64,000 nt of DNA from Alkalibacterium olivapovliticus (GCF_003003275.1 NZ_PVTO01000012.1:25069-89068), one strand, 5' to 3'; positions 39,514-50,619 are shown, numbered from the stretch's first letter. Numbers and translations are program-made. Notes: generated from the sequence alone by a model not told the origin.

Positions 39514-40050
39514 TTGAGCCGTATCGGAAATAAACCTATCACTATCCCTGAAGGTGTAGATGTAAAACTTGACGGAAACGTGATTACAGTTAAAGGTAAA
39601 AATGGAGAATTAACACGTGATGTAAGCCCAGTTATCGACATTAAAATCGAAGATAACGAAATGACTTTTACACGCCCAAATGATACTAAAGCTAGCCGTA
39701 CTATCCACGGAACAACTCGTGCTATCGTGAACAACATGGTAGAAGGCGTTTCAGTTGGATTCGAGAAAGTTTTAGAATTAAATGGTGTTGGTTACCGTGC
39801 ACAATTGCAGGGAACTAAACTTGTGTTAAACGTTGGTTTATCACACCAGGTTGAATTTGAACAAATCGAAGGATTGACAGTTGAAGTACCATCTAACACT
39901 GTTATATCTGTTAAAGGTGCAAACAAAGAAAAAGTTGGCGCACTAGCTGCTAACATTCGTGCTATACGCCCACCTGAGCCTTATAAAGGTAAAGGGATTC
40001 GTTATAGAGGCGAACAAGTACGCCGTAAAGAAGGTAAAACAGGTAAATAA
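39514..40050 (+). CDS. rplF: 50S ribosomal protein L6
   Basis: 178 residues. [18 protein letters not shown] start and [20 protein letters not shown] near the C-terminus. Start is TTG with GAAGGAGGTG. Confidence 0.97.
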   Translation: MSRIGNKPITIPEGVDVKLDGNVITVKGKNGELTRDVSPVIDIKIEDNEMTFTRPNDTKASRTIHGTTRAIVNNMVEGVSVGFEKVLELNGVGYRAQLQGTKLVLNVGLSHQVEFEQIEGLTVEVPSNTVISVKGANKEKVGALAANIRAIRPPEPYKGKGIRYRGEQVRRKEGKTGK

Positions 40051-40159
40051 TAGGTTGCAGTGGAACGCGATAAAGCAAGACGTCTTGTTCTACTTCTCTA
40101 TTTGCCAGTTAACCTGATAATCTCATTTTATGAGAATCAAAATTAAAGAGGTGACAATT

Positions 40160-40516
40160 GTGATTTCAAAACCAGATAAAAATAAGTTACGCAAAAAGAG
40201 ACAAAAACGTATTCGCAGAAATCTTTCTGGTACTGCAGAGCGCCCGCGTTTGAACGTATTCCGTTCGAATAAAAACATCTATGCTCAATTAATTGATGAC
40301 GTAGAGGGTGTAACGCTCGCAAGTGCATCGTCATTAGATACTGACGTTTCAGGTGATTCTAAAGTTGAAGTAGCTACTGCTGTAGGGACTTTAATAGCTA
40401 AACGCGCACAAGACAAAGACATTACTGAAGTAGTCTTTGATCGTGGCGGATACCAATACCACGGACGCGTTCAAGCATTAGCTGACGCAGCTCGTGAAAA
40501 CGGACTTAAATTCTAA
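40160..40516 (+). CDS. rplR: 50S ribosomal protein L18
   Basis: 118 residues, 5S rRNA binder. GTG 40160 ([18 protein letters not shown]) chosen over the in-frame ATG at 40130 because AGAGGTGA (40147-40154) lies just upstream and the length then matches the family. [20 protein letters not shown] is diagnostic. A TCTCAT/ATGAGA hairpin (40121-40135) precedes it. Confidence 0.95.
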   Translation: MISKPDKNKLRKKRQKRIRRNLSGTAERPRLNVFRSNKNIYAQLIDDVEGVTLASASSLDTDVSGDSKVEVATAVGTLIAKRAQDKDITEVVFDRGGYQYHGRVQALADAARENGLKF

Positions 40517-40538
40517 AGAAAAGGAGGAGTTACAGTAC

Positions 40539-41042
40539 ATGACAACTCATATTGATGCATCTAAATTAGATCTTGAAGATCGCGTAGTTGAAATTAACCG
40601 TGTTACTAAAGTTGTTAAAGGTGGACGTCGTTTGCGTTTTGCTGCTTTAGTTGTTGTAGGTGATAGAAACGGACATGTCGGATTTGGTACAGGTAAAGCA
40701 CAAGAAGTACCTGAAGCTATCCGTAAAGCGATCGATGACGCTAAAACAAATCTAGTGCAAGTACCAATGGTTGGAACTACTCTTCCACACCGTATTATCG
40801 GACGTCACGGTGGCGGTCAGATAATCATGAAACCAGCTGTTGCCGGTTCTGGAGTTTCTGCTGGAGGCCCAGTTCGTGCGGTACTAGAATTAGCTGGCGT
40901 ACAAGACGTTTCTTCTAAATCTGTTGGATCAAGTTCACCAATCAACATGATTCGTGCAACGATCGACGGAATTCAGAACTTGAAACGTGCAGAAGACGTA
41001 GCAAAACTACGCGGCAAAACTGTTGAAGAATTACTAGGATAA
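40539..41042 (+). CDS. rpsE: 30S ribosomal protein S5
   Basis: 167 residues; fidelity protein. [18 protein letters not shown] (spectinomycin loop, VKGGRR wild type) and [20 protein letters not shown] 40539 with AAAGGAGGAG; an in-frame upstream ATG inside rplR is not supported. Confidence 0.96.
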   Translation: MTTHIDASKLDLEDRVVEINRVTKVVKGGRRLRFAALVVVGDRNGHVGFGTGKAQEVPEAIRKAIDDAKTNLVQVPMVGTTLPHRIIGRHGGGQIIMKPAVAGSGVSAGGPVRAVLELAGVQDVSSKSVGSSSPINMIRATIDGIQNLKRAEDVAKLRGKTVEELLG

Positions 41043-41056
41043 GGAGAGATGACACA

Positions 41057-41236
41057 ATGGCAAACTTGGAAATAACATTAAAGCGCAGTTTGATTGGTCG
41101 TCCTCAGAAACAACATCTAGTAGTTAAATCATTAGGTCTGGGTAAAATCAACTCTTCAGTTGTCAGACCTGATAATGATGCAGTTAGAGGTGCAATCAGA
41201 CATATCGCTCATTTAGTAGATGTCAAAGAAGTTTAA
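41057..41236 (+). CDS. rpmD: 50S ribosomal protein L30
   Basis: 59 residues ([19 protein letters not shown], with [13 protein letters not shown] and a C-terminal HLVDVKEV). ATG 41057 with AAGGAGAG, 14 bp after rpsE. Normal length and position between rpsE and rplO. Confidence 0.96.
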   Translation: MANLEITLKRSLIGRPQKQHLVVKSLGLGKINSSVVRPDNDAVRGAIRHIAHLVDVKEV

Positions 41237-41273
41237 AGAATACAGAGTCTAATTAAAGGAGGTGCCAGATTTT

Positions 41274-41714
41274 ATGAAACTTCATGAATTAAAACCTGCA
41301 GAAGGATCACGTAAAGCACGCAATCGTGTGGGTCGCGGATCATCTTCTGGTAACGGTAAAACATCCGGTCGTGGTCAAAAAGGACAAAAAGCGCGTTCAG
41401 GCGGAGGAGTACGTTTAGGTTTCGAAGGTGGACAAACACCACTATTCCAAACTTTACCAAAACGTGGATTTACTAACTTCAACCGTAAAGAATTCGATAT
41501 TGTCAACTTAGACACATTGAACCGTTTTGAAGAAGGAACAGAAGTTACTCCAGATCTATTAGTTGAATCAGGAGTAATCAAAAACAAAAAATCCGGTGTT
41601 AAAGTTTTGGCGAAAGGAAACGTCGATCACAAGCTAATTGTGAAAGCACATAAGTTTTCTGCTTCTGCTAAAGAAGCGATCGAAGCTGCCGGTGGATCAG
41701 TAGAGGTGATCTAA
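41274..41714 (+). CDS. rplO: 50S ribosomal protein L15
   Basis: 146 residues from ATG 41274 ([18 protein letters not shown]), with AAAGGAGGTG; the GTG inside that ribosome site is not the start. Gly/Arg-rich N-terminal tail [19 protein letters not shown]. The last codons run to 2 bp before secY. Confidence 0.96.
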   Translation: MKLHELKPAEGSRKARNRVGRGSSSGNGKTSGRGQKGQKARSGGGVRLGFEGGQTPLFQTLPKRGFTNFNRKEFDIVNLDTLNRFEEGTEVTPDLLVESGVIKNKKSGVKVLAKGNVDHKLIVKAHKFSASAKEAIEAAGGSVEVI

Positions 41715-41716
41715 GG

Positions 41717-43015
41717 ATGATCGAACTGATTAAAGGCGCAATAAAAGAAAAAGATGTTCGTACCCGTGTATTATTCACCTTGGGACTGCTGGTAGTTTTC
41801 CGTCTAGGAACACATATCACAGTACCGGGTGTAAACGCATCGGCTTTAACAGACTTATCGGATACTGGTCTGTTTAACTTGTTGGATACGTTTGGTGGTG
41901 GAGCCCTTGGCAGTTACTCAGTATTTGCTTTAGGTGTTTCTCCATACATTACGTCTTCAATCGTCGTACAACTCCTGCAGATGGACGTTCTTCCTAAATT
42001 TAAAGAATGGTCAGAGCAAGGTGAAGTCGGTCGTAAGAAGTTAAACCAGGCTACGCGCTATTTAACAATTGTTCTAGCATTCTTCCAAGCGATTGGGATA
42101 TCTTATGGATTTAATGCGTTAACGGGCTTAGGATTGGTAAGAAATCCTGGACCGGCAACGTATGTGACGATTGCTATCATCTTAACAGCAGGTACTATGC
42201 TTGTTATGTGGTTAGGTGAAATGATTACCGTCCATGGATTTGGTAACGGAACATCATTCATCATCTTCTCTGGGATCATAGCTCGTATACCACAAGATGT
42301 CATGGAATTCTATAACACACAAATACGTAACGCTGGTGATGAGATCGTGAGTGCCTGGGCATTAGCCGTAGGTATTATCATAGTCTTCATCCTTCTCGTT
42401 ATTCTAGTAACATTTATGGAGAATGCAAAGCGCAATATTCCAGTACGTTATTCAAAACGTGCAAGCACGACTAAAGACAGTGCTGTATTGCCACTTAAAG
42501 TAAACTCTGCTGGAGTTATTCCAGTTATTTTCGCAAGTTCGTTTCTCATGACTCCGCAAATCATTTTAGGTTACTTTGCTCAAGGTAATCAGAATGCTGG
42601 ATGGTACCAGACGTTGACGAGTATTTTCAATCTTCAGGAACCATTGGGAGCAGCGCTTTATACCGTATTAATCGTCTTGTTCACGTTCTTCTATGCCTTC
42701 ATTCAGGTCAATCCTGAAAAAGCGGCAGAGAATTTACAAAAACAAAATGGTTATATACCAAGTATAAGACCTGGACGAGCAACCGAAGAGTACATTGGTT
42801 ACATGCTTATTCGTTTAAGCACAGTGGGAGCGATTTATCTAGGAACTATTTCATTGCTTCCGATTATAGCTTCTGCTTTATTCAATCTACCTGGTTCGAT
42901 TGCACTCGGAGGAACAAGTTTACTCATCGTTGTCGGTGTGGCACTTGATTCTATGCGTCAACTGGAAGGATTATTAAGTAAGAAGAGTTACCAAGGTTTC
43001 ATTCAACGTACCTAA
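41717..43015 (+). CDS. secY: Protein translocase channel SecY
   Basis: Ten-span membrane channel of the Sec translocon, 432 residues. Plug and lateral gate regions are present (FNLLDTFGGGALGSYSVFALG; SIVVQLLQMD). Cytoplasmic loop C5 IRPGRATEEYI contains the Arg essential for SecA coupling. ATG with AAGG only two bases after rplO, so translation is coupled. A terminator-like hairpin follows before adk. Confidence 0.97.
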   Translation: MIELIKGAIKEKDVRTRVLFTLGLLVVFRLGTHITVPGVNASALTDLSDTGLFNLLDTFGGGALGSYSVFALGVSPYITSSIVVQLLQMDVLPKFKEWSEQGEVGRKKLNQATRYLTIVLAFFQAIGISYGFNALTGLGLVRNPGPATYVTIAIILTAGTMLVMWLGEMITVHGFGNGTSFIIFSGIIARIPQDVMEFYNTQIRNAGDEIVSAWALAVGIIIVFILLVILVTFMENAKRNIPVRYSKRASTTKDSAVLPLKVNSAGVIPVIFASSFLMTPQIILGYFAQGNQNAGWYQTLTSIFNLQEPLGAALYTVLIVLFTFFYAFIQVNPEKAAENLQKQNGYIPSIRPGRATEEYIGYMLIRLSTVGAIYLGTISLLPIIASALFNLPGSIALGGTSLLIVVGVALDSMRQLEGLLSKKSYQGFIQRT

Positions 43016-43037
43016 TGCTGACGCAGTGAGAAATAGA

Positions 43038-43091
43038 CGATTTGCCCATAAGTCTTAATACGATTTAGCGAAGGGTAAATCGGTCTTTTTC
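43038..43091 (+). terminator. Terminator-like hairpin between secY and adk
   Basis: CGATTTGCCC (43038-43047) pairs with GGGTAAATCG (43073-43082), one G-U, then TCTTTTT. It would lower expression of adk and downstream genes from the upstream promoter. Confidence 0.65.
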
Positions 43092-43128
43092 CATAAGTAC
43101 ATCTATCGAATAAGCCCTTAACACATAA

Positions 43129-43785
<657 letters not shown>

Positions 43786-43811
43786 AGTAGTCCGATGTTT
43801 TTAATGAATCC

Positions 43812-43840
43812 TTGCAATGATTGTGTACGCATGATATAAT
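43812..43840 (+). promoter_or_regulatory. Promoter of infA and the alpha-type segment
   Basis: TTGCAA (43812-43817), 17-bp spacer, perfect TATAAT (43835-43840). Gives an internal start for infA-rpmJ-rpsM-rpsK-rpoA-rplQ. Confidence 0.82.
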
Positions 43841-43956
43841 AGTACGAGCGCCAAAAAAGATGGTGTTTTTAATTATTATAGTAGATAATCAAGTGAGAAT
43901 AGTCATTCTCACTATTTCATGTGTACAGAAGTGAGATATCAAAGGAGGAACCAGGC

Positions 43957-44175
43957 GTGGCAAAAGACGATGTAATAGAGATTGAAGGAACCGTCCTAGA
44001 AACTTTACCTAATGCAATGTTCAAAGTTGAATTAGAAAATGGGCATGAAATTCTAGCACACGTTTCTGGCAAAATTCGCATGAATTATATCCGGATTCTG
44101 CCTGGGGATAAGGTAACGGTTGAAATGTCTCCATATGATTTAACTCGTGGGCGCATTACGTATCGATTTAAATAA
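43957..44175 (+). CDS. infA: Translation initiation factor IF-1
   Basis: 72 residues, OB fold that occupies the A site. [19 protein letters not shown] start and [22 protein letters not shown] 43957 with AAAGGAGGAA; the upstream in-frame GTG at 43921 would add residues not found in IF-1. Confidence 0.96.
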   Translation: MAKDDVIEIEGTVLETLPNAMFKVELENGHEILAHVSGKIRMNYIRILPGDKVTVEMSPYDLTRGRITYRFK

Positions 44176-44211
44176 ACTTAGGACTCCGAAATACTCAAGG
44201 AGGGAAAGTTC

Positions 44212-44325
44212 ATGAAAGTAAGACCATCAGTCAAGAAAATGTGTGACAAATGTAAAGTGATTCGTCGTAACGGCCGTGTTATGGTTATTTGCGAAAATCC
44301 TAAGCATAAACAACGTCAAGGATAA
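44212..44325 (+). CDS. rpmJ: 50S ribosomal protein L36
   Basis: 37 residues ([20 protein letters not shown]..). Zinc ligands CDKC, Cys27 and His32 are present, so it is the zinc-containing form. ATG with AAGGAGGG. Too short for many gene finders but position between infA and rpsM is universal. Confidence 0.96.
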   Translation: MKVRPSVKKMCDKCKVIRRNGRVMVICENPKHKQRQG

Positions 44326-44346
44326 TAAAACAGGAGGTGCAGATAC

Positions 44347-44712
44347 ATGGCTCGTGTAGCAGGTGTAGATATTCCACGTGATAAACATGTGGTAATTTCG
44401 TTAACATATATCTATGGTATCGGAAAAACAACAGCTCAAAAAGTTTTAGAAACAGCTGGCGTACCAGAGGAAACTCGTGTACGTGAATTAACAAACGATC
44501 AATTAGATGCAATTCGTGCTGAAGTCGATAAACTTAAGATTGAAGGGGATCTTCGTCGTGAAGTCAACCAGAACATCAAACGTTTAATCGAAATTGGATC
44601 ATACCGTGGCATACGTCACCGTCGTGGTTTACCAGTACGTGGACAAAACACTAAAAACAATGCGCGTACGCGTAAAGGCAGAGCAGTCGCTATTGCCGGT
44701 AAGAAAAAATAA
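44347..44712 (+). CDS. rpsM: 30S ribosomal protein S13
   Basis: 121 residues; contacts P-site tRNA and L5. [19 protein letters not shown] start and [19 protein letters not shown] with CAGGAGGTG. Confidence 0.97.
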   Translation: MARVAGVDIPRDKHVVISLTYIYGIGKTTAQKVLETAGVPEETRVRELTNDQLDAIRAEVDKLKIEGDLRREVNQNIKRLIEIGSYRGIRHRRGLPVRGQNTKNNARTRKGRAVAIAGKKK

Positions 44713-44741
44713 TCACCATAGGTTAGGAGGTTAATCTACGA

Positions 44742-45140
44742 ATGGCTAAAGTAAAAAGACCCGCTCGTAATCGTAAACGTAGAGTCAAAAAGAATATTGA
44801 ACACGGGATTGCACATATCCGTTCAACATTTAACAACACTATAATCATGATCACTGATGTACATGGGAACGCAATTTCTTGGTCTTCTGCAGGATCACTT
44901 GGATTCAGAGGTTCTCGTAAATCTACTCCCTTTGCTGCCCAAATGGCTGCTGAAGCTGCTGCAAAAGGATCAATGGAAAACGGCATGAAAACAGTTGATG
45001 TTACTGTTAAAGGACCTGGATCTGGTCGTGAAGCTGCTATACGTTCATTACAAGCTACAGGACTCGAAGTAACTGCAATTCGTGACGTAACACCGGTACC
45101 ACATAACGGATGCCGTCCTCCAAAACGTCGTCGCGTATAA
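44742..45140 (+). CDS. rpsK: 30S ribosomal protein S11
   Basis: 132 residues; platform protein. [19 protein letters not shown] and [18 protein letters not shown] at the C-terminus. ATG with AGGAGG. Confidence 0.97.
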   Translation: MAKVKRPARNRKRRVKKNIEHGIAHIRSTFNNTIIMITDVHGNAISWSSAGSLGFRGSRKSTPFAAQMAAEAAAKGSMENGMKTVDVTVKGPGSGREAAIRSLQATGLEVTAIRDVTPVPHNGCRPPKRRRV

Positions 45141-45202
45141 TAGACTAGATGTCGTTTTAGGATAGCGTGGACTAAACGTTTTGAAAGGGGTAAACGGACT
45201 AT

Positions 45203-46147
45203 ATGATCGAAATTGAGAAGCCGGTAATAGAAACAGTTGAGATCAGTGAAGATGGGAAATTCGGCAAGTTTGTCGTAGAACCGCTAGAGCGTGGATACGG
45301 TACAACGTTGGGTAACTCCCTTCGTCGAATCTTGTTGTCATCTTTGCCAGGCGCTGCCGTCACAAATATTCAAATTGATGGCGTTTTGCATGAATTCACT
45401 GCGATCGATGGAGTTGTAGAAGACGTAACTGCCATCATTTTAAACTTAAAGAAACTCGCACTTAAGTTGTATTCTGATGAAACTAAAACAATTGAGATAG
45501 ATGTTGAAGGGCCAGCAACTGTAACAGCTGCTGATATTATTTTCGACAGTGATGTTGAAATTATGAACCCTGATTTATATATCTGTACAGTTTCTGAGGG
45601 TGGTCACTTGCACGCCCGCATGGAATCACAAAAAGGTAGAGGTTATGTACGCGCTGAGCACAACAAGCACGATGATATGCCGATCGGTGTACTTCCGGTT
45701 GATTCGATTTATACCCCAATCAGCCAGGTAAACTACCATGTCGAAAATACACGTGTTGGAGAAAAAGAACAGTACGATAAGCTGACGCTGGACGTATGGA
45801 CAGATGGTTCGATATCTCCAGAAGATGGTGTAAGCTTAGCTGCTAAAATTATGACTGAACACTTGAATATTTTTGTCAACTTGACAGAAGAAGCCCGTGA
45901 AGCTGAAATCATGGTTGAAAAAGAAGAGACACAAATGGAAAAAATGCTTGAGATGACTATCGAAGAGCTTGATCTATCTGTTCGTTCTTACAACTGTCTG
46001 AAGCGTGCTGGGATCAACACTGTTCAGGAACTGACAAATAAAACTGAACCAGAGATGATGAAAGTCCGCAATCTGGGCCGTAAATCACTGGAAGAAGTTA
46101 AACTAAAACTTGGCGAGCTGGATTTAGGCTTACGCGAAGAAGAATAA
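45203..46147 (+). CDS. rpoA: DNA-directed RNA polymerase subunit alpha
   Basis: 314 residues. N-terminal dimerisation domain ([20 protein letters not shown]) and C-terminal DNA/activator-binding domain ([29 protein letters not shown]). ATG with AAAGGGG. Confidence 0.97.
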   Translation: MIEIEKPVIETVEISEDGKFGKFVVEPLERGYGTTLGNSLRRILLSSLPGAAVTNIQIDGVLHEFTAIDGVVEDVTAIILNLKKLALKLYSDETKTIEIDVEGPATVTAADIIFDSDVEIMNPDLYICTVSEGGHLHARMESQKGRGYVRAEHNKHDDMPIGVLPVDSIYTPISQVNYHVENTRVGEKEQYDKLTLDVWTDGSISPEDGVSLAAKIMTEHLNIFVNLTEEAREAEIMVEKEETQMEKMLEMTIEELDLSVRSYNCLKRAGINTVQELTNKTEPEMMKVRNLGRKSLEEVKLKLGELDLGLREEE

Positions 46148-46190
46148 AACTGATTGAAATGCTTTAACAAGTGTTTCACTACAAAAAGGA

Positions 46191-46214
46191 TACCGTCATG
46201 ATAGTCATGCGGTA
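46191..46214 (+). other. Hairpin between rpoA and rplQ
   Basis: TACCG, one bulged T, CATGA pairs with TCATG-CGGTA; a T-rich but interrupted tail follows. Possible weak terminator or processing site. Confidence 0.4.
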
Positions 46215-46249
46215 CTTGTAATCTTTTAGTTAAGGGAGGATTTCGACGA

Positions 46250-46666
46250 ATGGGTTATCGTAAACTAGGACGAGTAACGTCACAACGTAAAGCAATGCTT
46301 CGTGATCTAACATCTGATTTGATCATCAACGAACGTATTATTACGACTGTGACTCGTGCAAAAGAAACGTCTAAATTGACTGATAAAATGATCACTTTAG
46401 GTAAACGTGGAGACTTGCATGCTCGTCGTCAAGCTGCTGCATTTGTTCGTAATGAACTAGCAACTGTATCAGAAACTGAAGACGAAATCGTAGTACAAAC
46501 TGTATTACAAAAATTATTTGATGATTTAGCATCCCGTAACGCTGAGCGTAACGGTGGATACACTCGTATTCTTAAAACAGAACCTCGTCGCGGAGATGGC
46601 GCACCAATGGCTGTTTTAGAACTTGTTGAGAAATCAGCAGTTTCAAGCGATGCAGACGCTGAATAA
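46250..46666 (+). CDS. rplQ: 50S ribosomal protein L17
   Basis: 138 residues at the tunnel exit. [20 protein letters not shown] start and RVYPPLR-like [18 protein letters not shown] with AAGGGAGGA. Last gene of the ribosomal supercluster. Confidence 0.97.
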   Translation: MGYRKLGRVTSQRKAMLRDLTSDLIINERIITTVTRAKETSKLTDKMITLGKRGDLHARRQAAAFVRNELATVSETEDEIVVQTVLQKLFDDLASRNAERNGGYTRILKTEPRRGDGAPMAVLELVEKSAVSSDADAE

Positions 46667-47099
46667 TTAAAAATACGATATAAATAATCAACCAAAATCA
46701 CTTTTGGATGTATGACGAGCGTTACGATGATGGAATTTATTTCCAAGTGTCTAGCTCAGTTTCTCCTGGGGACATCCTCGGGAGAAGCGCATATATCGTG
46801 AAGTGTTTTTTTATTAGGTTTGATTTGCTGTACATAGTAAAAACAGAACAGTAAGATCTGCAAGCCAGTCTAACTGTGAGTGACAAGCGGGAAGAGTATC
46901 GAATGGATTTAGCCTTGTACTGGCAGCTTGAAGTCGAGATTGTGTGAAGGCTTTTAAAACCCTTTAATGTAAAGGGATTCACTAAGCTTTGGCTATTGTT
47001 ATCTGAGGCTGTTTTTGGTAATCTTGTAATGTTGAGCTACTGTCTTGACACCCACTAAATAAAATAAAAAACTCTGAAATTAAAAAGTTGAGGTAAATC
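46667..47099 (+). other. 433-bp non-coding gap between rplQ and ecfA1
   Basis: Contains a TTCTCC (46761-46766)/GGAGAA (46781-46786) hairpin followed 20 bp later by a T-run, a perfect CCCTTT/AAAGGG hairpin (46960-46976), and a TTGACA (47045-47050) that could be a -35 for ecfA1 but lacks a good -10. I see no supported gene; a minus-strand frame at 46737-46982 has no ribosome site or similarity. Confidence 0.5.
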
Positions 47100-47939
47100 A
47101 TGTCAGAAATAATTAATGTTGAAAATGTTACCTACAGATATGATGATGAAGATCAGCGTGCTGCTTTACAGGACGTTTCTTTTAGTGTCACTAAAGGCGA
47201 ATGGGTCGCAATCATCGGTCCAAACGGGTCAGGCAAGTCTACTCTTGCCAAAACCATTAATGGGCTGATCGAACCGGATAACGGTGATGTGACTGTTGGT
47301 GGACTGGCTCTAAATGAGAAAAACGTCTGGTCTATACGTGAAATGGTCGGAATGGTCTTTCAGAATCCGGACAATCAGTTCGTTGGGTCCACTGTTCAGG
47401 ATGATGTGGCTTTTGGGCTGGAAAATCTGGGTATTCCTAGAGAAGAAATGATTGAGCGCGTTAGAGATGCTTTAGATAAAGTGAACATGCTTGAGTACGC
47501 CGAGAGAGAGCCGGCCCGTTTGTCAGGTGGTCAGAAACAGCGAGTAGCGATTGCGGGTATTGTCGCATTGCGTCCGGCTATCATGATTTTAGATGAAGCA
47601 ACAAGTATGCTGGATCCTCAAGGCCGTGAAGAAGTGCTGCGTACTGTAAAAGAGGTTAAAGAACAGGAAAACTTATCTGTCCTGTCTATAACGCACGATA
47701 TCGATGAAGCCGCTGCTGCCAACCGTGTCCTGGTCATGAGAGATGGTCAGATGATTCAGGAAGGCACACCGGAATCAATCTTTTCATATGGTGAAAAACT
47801 GATCGAAATGGGTCTGGATCTGCCTTTCCCGGAAAGATTGAAGGCGTCACTCAAGAAACAGGGAATCGACGTCCCTCAAGATTACTTAACTGAAGAAGGG
47901 ATGGTGGACTGGTTATGGACATACGTTTCGAAGAAGTAG
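47100..47939 (+). CDS. ecfA1: ECF transporter ATPase A1
   Basis: 279-residue ABC ATPase of the energy-coupling module for vitamin uptake. Walker A GPNGSGKST, Q-loop VFQNPDNQF, signature LSGGQKQRV, Walker B IMILDEAT (Glu next to the Walker B Asp as usual). EcfA-type coupling region precedes. ATG with TGAGGT upstream. Overlaps ecfA2 by 25 bp. No S component is encoded in this window, consistent with group II modules that serve many scattered S components. Confidence 0.95.
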   Translation: MSEIINVENVTYRYDDEDQRAALQDVSFSVTKGEWVAIIGPNGSGKSTLAKTINGLIEPDNGDVTVGGLALNEKNVWSIREMVGMVFQNPDNQFVGSTVQDDVAFGLENLGIPREEMIERVRDALDKVNMLEYAEREPARLSGGQKQRVAIAGIVALRPAIMILDEATSMLDPQGREEVLRTVKEVKEQENLSVLSITHDIDEAAAANRVLVMRDGQMIQEGTPESIFSYGEKLIEMGLDLPFPERLKASLKKQGIDVPQDYLTEEGMVDWLWTYVSKK

Positions 47940-48790
47940 GCTATACGTACCAGCCGGGTACCCCGTTTCAGAGCAGAGCACTGTTTGACATTAACTTGTC
48001 CATTAAAGACAGCTCATTCACTGCACTGGTCGGTCATACCGGCAGCGGGAAATCGACTGTCCTTCAGCATCTGAATGCTTTGAAGAAACCAACAAGCGGA
48101 CAGGTAACAATCGGAGATCGTGTCATTACTAATTTTTCTGAAGACAAAGGCCTGAAGTCCTTGCGTAAAAAAGTGGGCATCGTGTTTCAGTTTCCTGAGG
48201 CCCAGCTGTTTGAAGAAACAGTCGGCAAGGATATTGCATTCGGGCCCAAAAACTTTGGACTGACTGAAGAAGAAGGACTCGCGAAAGCACGAGAATTGCT
48301 TCCGTTAGTTGGACTGGATGAGTCATTTATGGAGCGGTCTCCATTTGACCTCTCAGGGGGCCAGATGCGTCGTGTGGCGATAGCGGGTGTATTGGCATTA
48401 GAACCTGAAGTTCTGGTCTTAGACGAGCCGACAGCGGGCTTAGATCCGCAGGGGCGTAAAGACGTCATGGATATGTTCTATAATTTATATAAAAATCAGG
48501 GGCTGACTGTTGTATTGGTCACGCACCAGATGGATGATGTGGCAACCTATGCGGATCACATGATCGTTCTAGAAAAAGGGACCGTGATGAAAGAAGGACA
48601 TCCTCGCGATCTGTTCAAGGAAGCCGGGTGGTTGTCCAGTATGCAACTGGGTGTTCCCTCAACTGTCCGTTTTGCACATGAACTGGAAGAGAAGTTTCAG
48701 TGGATGTTTGATCCGCTGCCGCTGACAACAGATGAACTGGCAGAACAGATGAAAGAAAAGTTAGCTGATAAAGCAGGTGAGTCGCTATGA
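47915..48790 (+). CDS. ecfA2: ECF transporter ATPase A2
   Basis: 291-residue partner ATPase. Walker A GHTGSGKST, VFQFPEAQLFEETV Q-loop, LSGGQMRRVAIAG signature, VLVLDEPTAG Walker B. C-terminal extension of about 40 residues typical for EcfA'. Overlaps both neighbours, so the three ecf genes are translationally coupled. Confidence 0.95.
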   Translation: MDIRFEEVGYTYQPGTPFQSRALFDINLSIKDSSFTALVGHTGSGKSTVLQHLNALKKPTSGQVTIGDRVITNFSEDKGLKSLRKKVGIVFQFPEAQLFEETVGKDIAFGPKNFGLTEEEGLAKARELLPLVGLDESFMERSPFDLSGGQMRRVAIAGVLALEPEVLVLDEPTAGLDPQGRKDVMDMFYNLYKNQGLTVVLVTHQMDDVATYADHMIVLEKGTVMKEGHPRDLFKEAGWLSSMQLGVPSTVRFAHELEEKFQWMFDPLPLTTDELAEQMKEKLADKAGESL

Positions 48791-49584
48791 TGGAGAAACT
48801 AATCTTTGGGCGTTATATTCCAGGACATTCGTTTATTCATAAACTGGATCCCCGTTCTAAACTGATGGGTGCAATCTGGTTTATCATTATTATTTTTCTG
48901 GCGAACAACTGGCTGACTTACCTGGCGCTGACGGTATTCGTACTGACAGCTGTAAAATTATCTGAAATCAATCCGAAGTTTTTCATAAACGGCGTTAAAC
49001 CACTAATCTGGCTAATCCTCTTTACGGTTATCTTACAGATCCTCTTTACAAGTGGTCAGACCATCTGGTTCAGACTCGGACCGGTCGTCATCTCGCAGGA
49101 AGGCATGTTGAATGGTGTGTTCATCTTCATGCGTTTTGTTCTCATCATTTTTATGTCGACGATTCTGACATTGACCACTATGCCGCTGTCTCTGACAGAT
49201 GCGATCGAATTTTTGCTGAGACCGTTGAATGCGGTAAAAGTACCCGTACACGAAATTGCATTGATGCTGTCAATCGCACTGCGTTTTGTACCGACACTGA
49301 TGGACGAAACAGAGAAAATCATGAATGCGCAGCGTGCACGTGGCATCGATTTTGGTGAAGGGAATATTTACCAGCAGATGAAATCGATCGTTCCACTGCT
49401 GATCCCGCTGTTCGTCAGTTCATTCAACCGGGCTGAAGAACTAGCGACCGCAATGGAAGCACGAGGCTATAAAGGCGGAGAAGGACGGACAAAATACCGT
49501 CAGCTCGCCTGGGAAAACAGAGATACCATTGTAATGATCGCTTTTGGACTGTTATCGGTAGGCCTATTTTTACTGAGAACATAA
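48787..49584 (+). CDS. ecfT: ECF transporter transmembrane subunit T
   Basis: 265 residues, about 5-6 membrane segments, with the two Ala-Arg-Gly coupling motifs (AQRARG and AMEARG) in the cytoplasmic helices that contact the ATPases. ATG overlaps the ecfA2 stop by 4 bp. Strong terminator follows, separating it from the lipoprotein gene and truA. Confidence 0.95.
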   Translation: MMEKLIFGRYIPGHSFIHKLDPRSKLMGAIWFIIIIFLANNWLTYLALTVFVLTAVKLSEINPKFFINGVKPLIWLILFTVILQILFTSGQTIWFRLGPVVISQEGMLNGVFIFMRFVLIIFMSTILTLTTMPLSLTDAIEFLLRPLNAVKVPVHEIALMLSIALRFVPTLMDETEKIMNAQRARGIDFGEGNIYQQMKSIVPLLIPLFVSSFNRAEELATAMEARGYKGGEGRTKYRQLAWENRDTIVMIAFGLLSVGLFLLRT

Positions 49585-49594
49585 TAATATCAGA

Positions 49595-49630
49595 GGATAG
49601 AGAGACTCATCTCTATCCTTTTTTGTTTTT
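49595..49630 (+). terminator. Terminator after ecfT
   Basis: GGATAGAGA (49595-49603) pairs with TCTCTATCC (49610-49618), then TTTTTTGTTTTT. Confidence 0.9.
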
Positions 49631-49777
49631 AGAAAAAAATAGGGCGGACACTTCTTTTGCTTTTATGCCCCTTTATGAGACAAATACTGCTATCCCAAGG
49701 GTTCTGCATCTAACCCACACGTTTTATATGGTAATATCTAGAAAAGAGACAGAATACATAAAAGGGGGAAATCATCT

Positions 49778-50512
49778 ATGAATAAAACAGCTAAAGTAAT
49801 ATCAACGCTGTTTACGGGGAGGATATTGACTGGATGTGGCCTGCTTGAAGGCAGAGCCCCATCTGATTTGGAGGGAAACTGGTCGACTTACATGGAAGAA
49901 GCGGAATCTGATCTGGAGAGTTACATGACAGACATCGATTTGACAGCCGAAACAGATGCCATGGGTCAGTCTGTGAAGAACAGAGCCAAACTCGTCGCCA
50001 GTATCATCGGGGATTTTGACAAAGGGCATGTGGTCGTGACCAATGAACAGGAAGGCGTGGCCGTCACGAATGAGATGTATTTTGAAGACTCAGTGTATTA
50101 TCTTAAAGACGGCAATGAGTGGCAGGAAATGCAGGGACAGGATAACGGATCAACTGACACCAGTTATAAGAATGTCCTGAATGCGATTATAGAGTCAGAA
50201 GCCTTTCTTACGACTGATATCATAGAGGATGATCTGATCCTTACTTATCAGGGATATGATCAGGCAGTATGGGATGCCTTCGAGCCACCCTTCAGCTTGA
50301 CGATTGACGGATTTCAGGATGAAGAGATCGAAATGATGCTGGAGGTTATAGTGGATGCTGAAACGCAGCTCATTGAAGAACTTGAATTGTCGGTTCATGC
50401 AGAAAATGAATTAGGAACCGTTATTCTTCTCGTAGAAGTAGAGTACGATGACCACAATGAAATAGACGAGCTGGAAGGCGAAGATGAAATTAGTGAAGCC
50501 TTCAGACTGTAG
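49778..50512 (+). CDS. Acidic secreted lipoprotein of unknown function
   Basis: 244 residues. A lipobox-like LTGC lies at residues 17-20 after a short positive N-terminus, but the hydrophobic stretch is interrupted by Arg15, so the signal is weaker than usual. The mature part is very acidic, with beta-type alternation (VYYLKDGNEWQEM, FSLTIDG, LSVHAENELGTVILLVEVEY) that recalls LolA/LppX-like DUF6612 lipoproteins of Firmicutes; this is a fold-level guess. ATG with AAAGGGGG. Flanked by terminators on both sides, so a single-gene unit inserted between ecfT and truA. Confidence 0.65.
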   Translation: MNKTAKVISTLFTGRILTGCGLLEGRAPSDLEGNWSTYMEEAESDLESYMTDIDLTAETDAMGQSVKNRAKLVASIIGDFDKGHVVVTNEQEGVAVTNEMYFEDSVYYLKDGNEWQEMQGQDNGSTDTSYKNVLNAIIESEAFLTTDIIEDDLILTYQGYDQAVWDAFEPPFSLTIDGFQDEEIEMMLEVIVDAETQLIEELELSVHAENELGTVILLVEVEYDDHNEIDELEGEDEISEAFRL

Positions 50513-50586
50513 ACCCCTGATCTGATGAAACGGAGAGCCTTTAGACAGTCAGCTTAGACACGATTAAATAGAGGGATTGAGTATGG

Positions 50587-50619
50587 AAAAAGCGGTGTGA
50601 CTTGTCACGCTGCTTTTTT
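50587..50619 (+). terminator. Terminator after the acidic lipoprotein gene
   Basis: AAAGCGGTGTGA pairs with TCACGCTGCTTT (G-U pairs allowed) around a short loop, followed by six T. Confidence 0.85.

Noticed and set aside
43046..43100. Two CCATAAG sequences between secY and adk resembling the repeats at 52294 and 55352
   Set aside because: They are not spaced by 11 bp and have no -10 box at 7 bp; chance similarity.
46737..46982. Minus-strand open frame between rplQ and ecfA1
   Set aside because: No ribosome site, composition unlike a protein gene, runs over hairpins.
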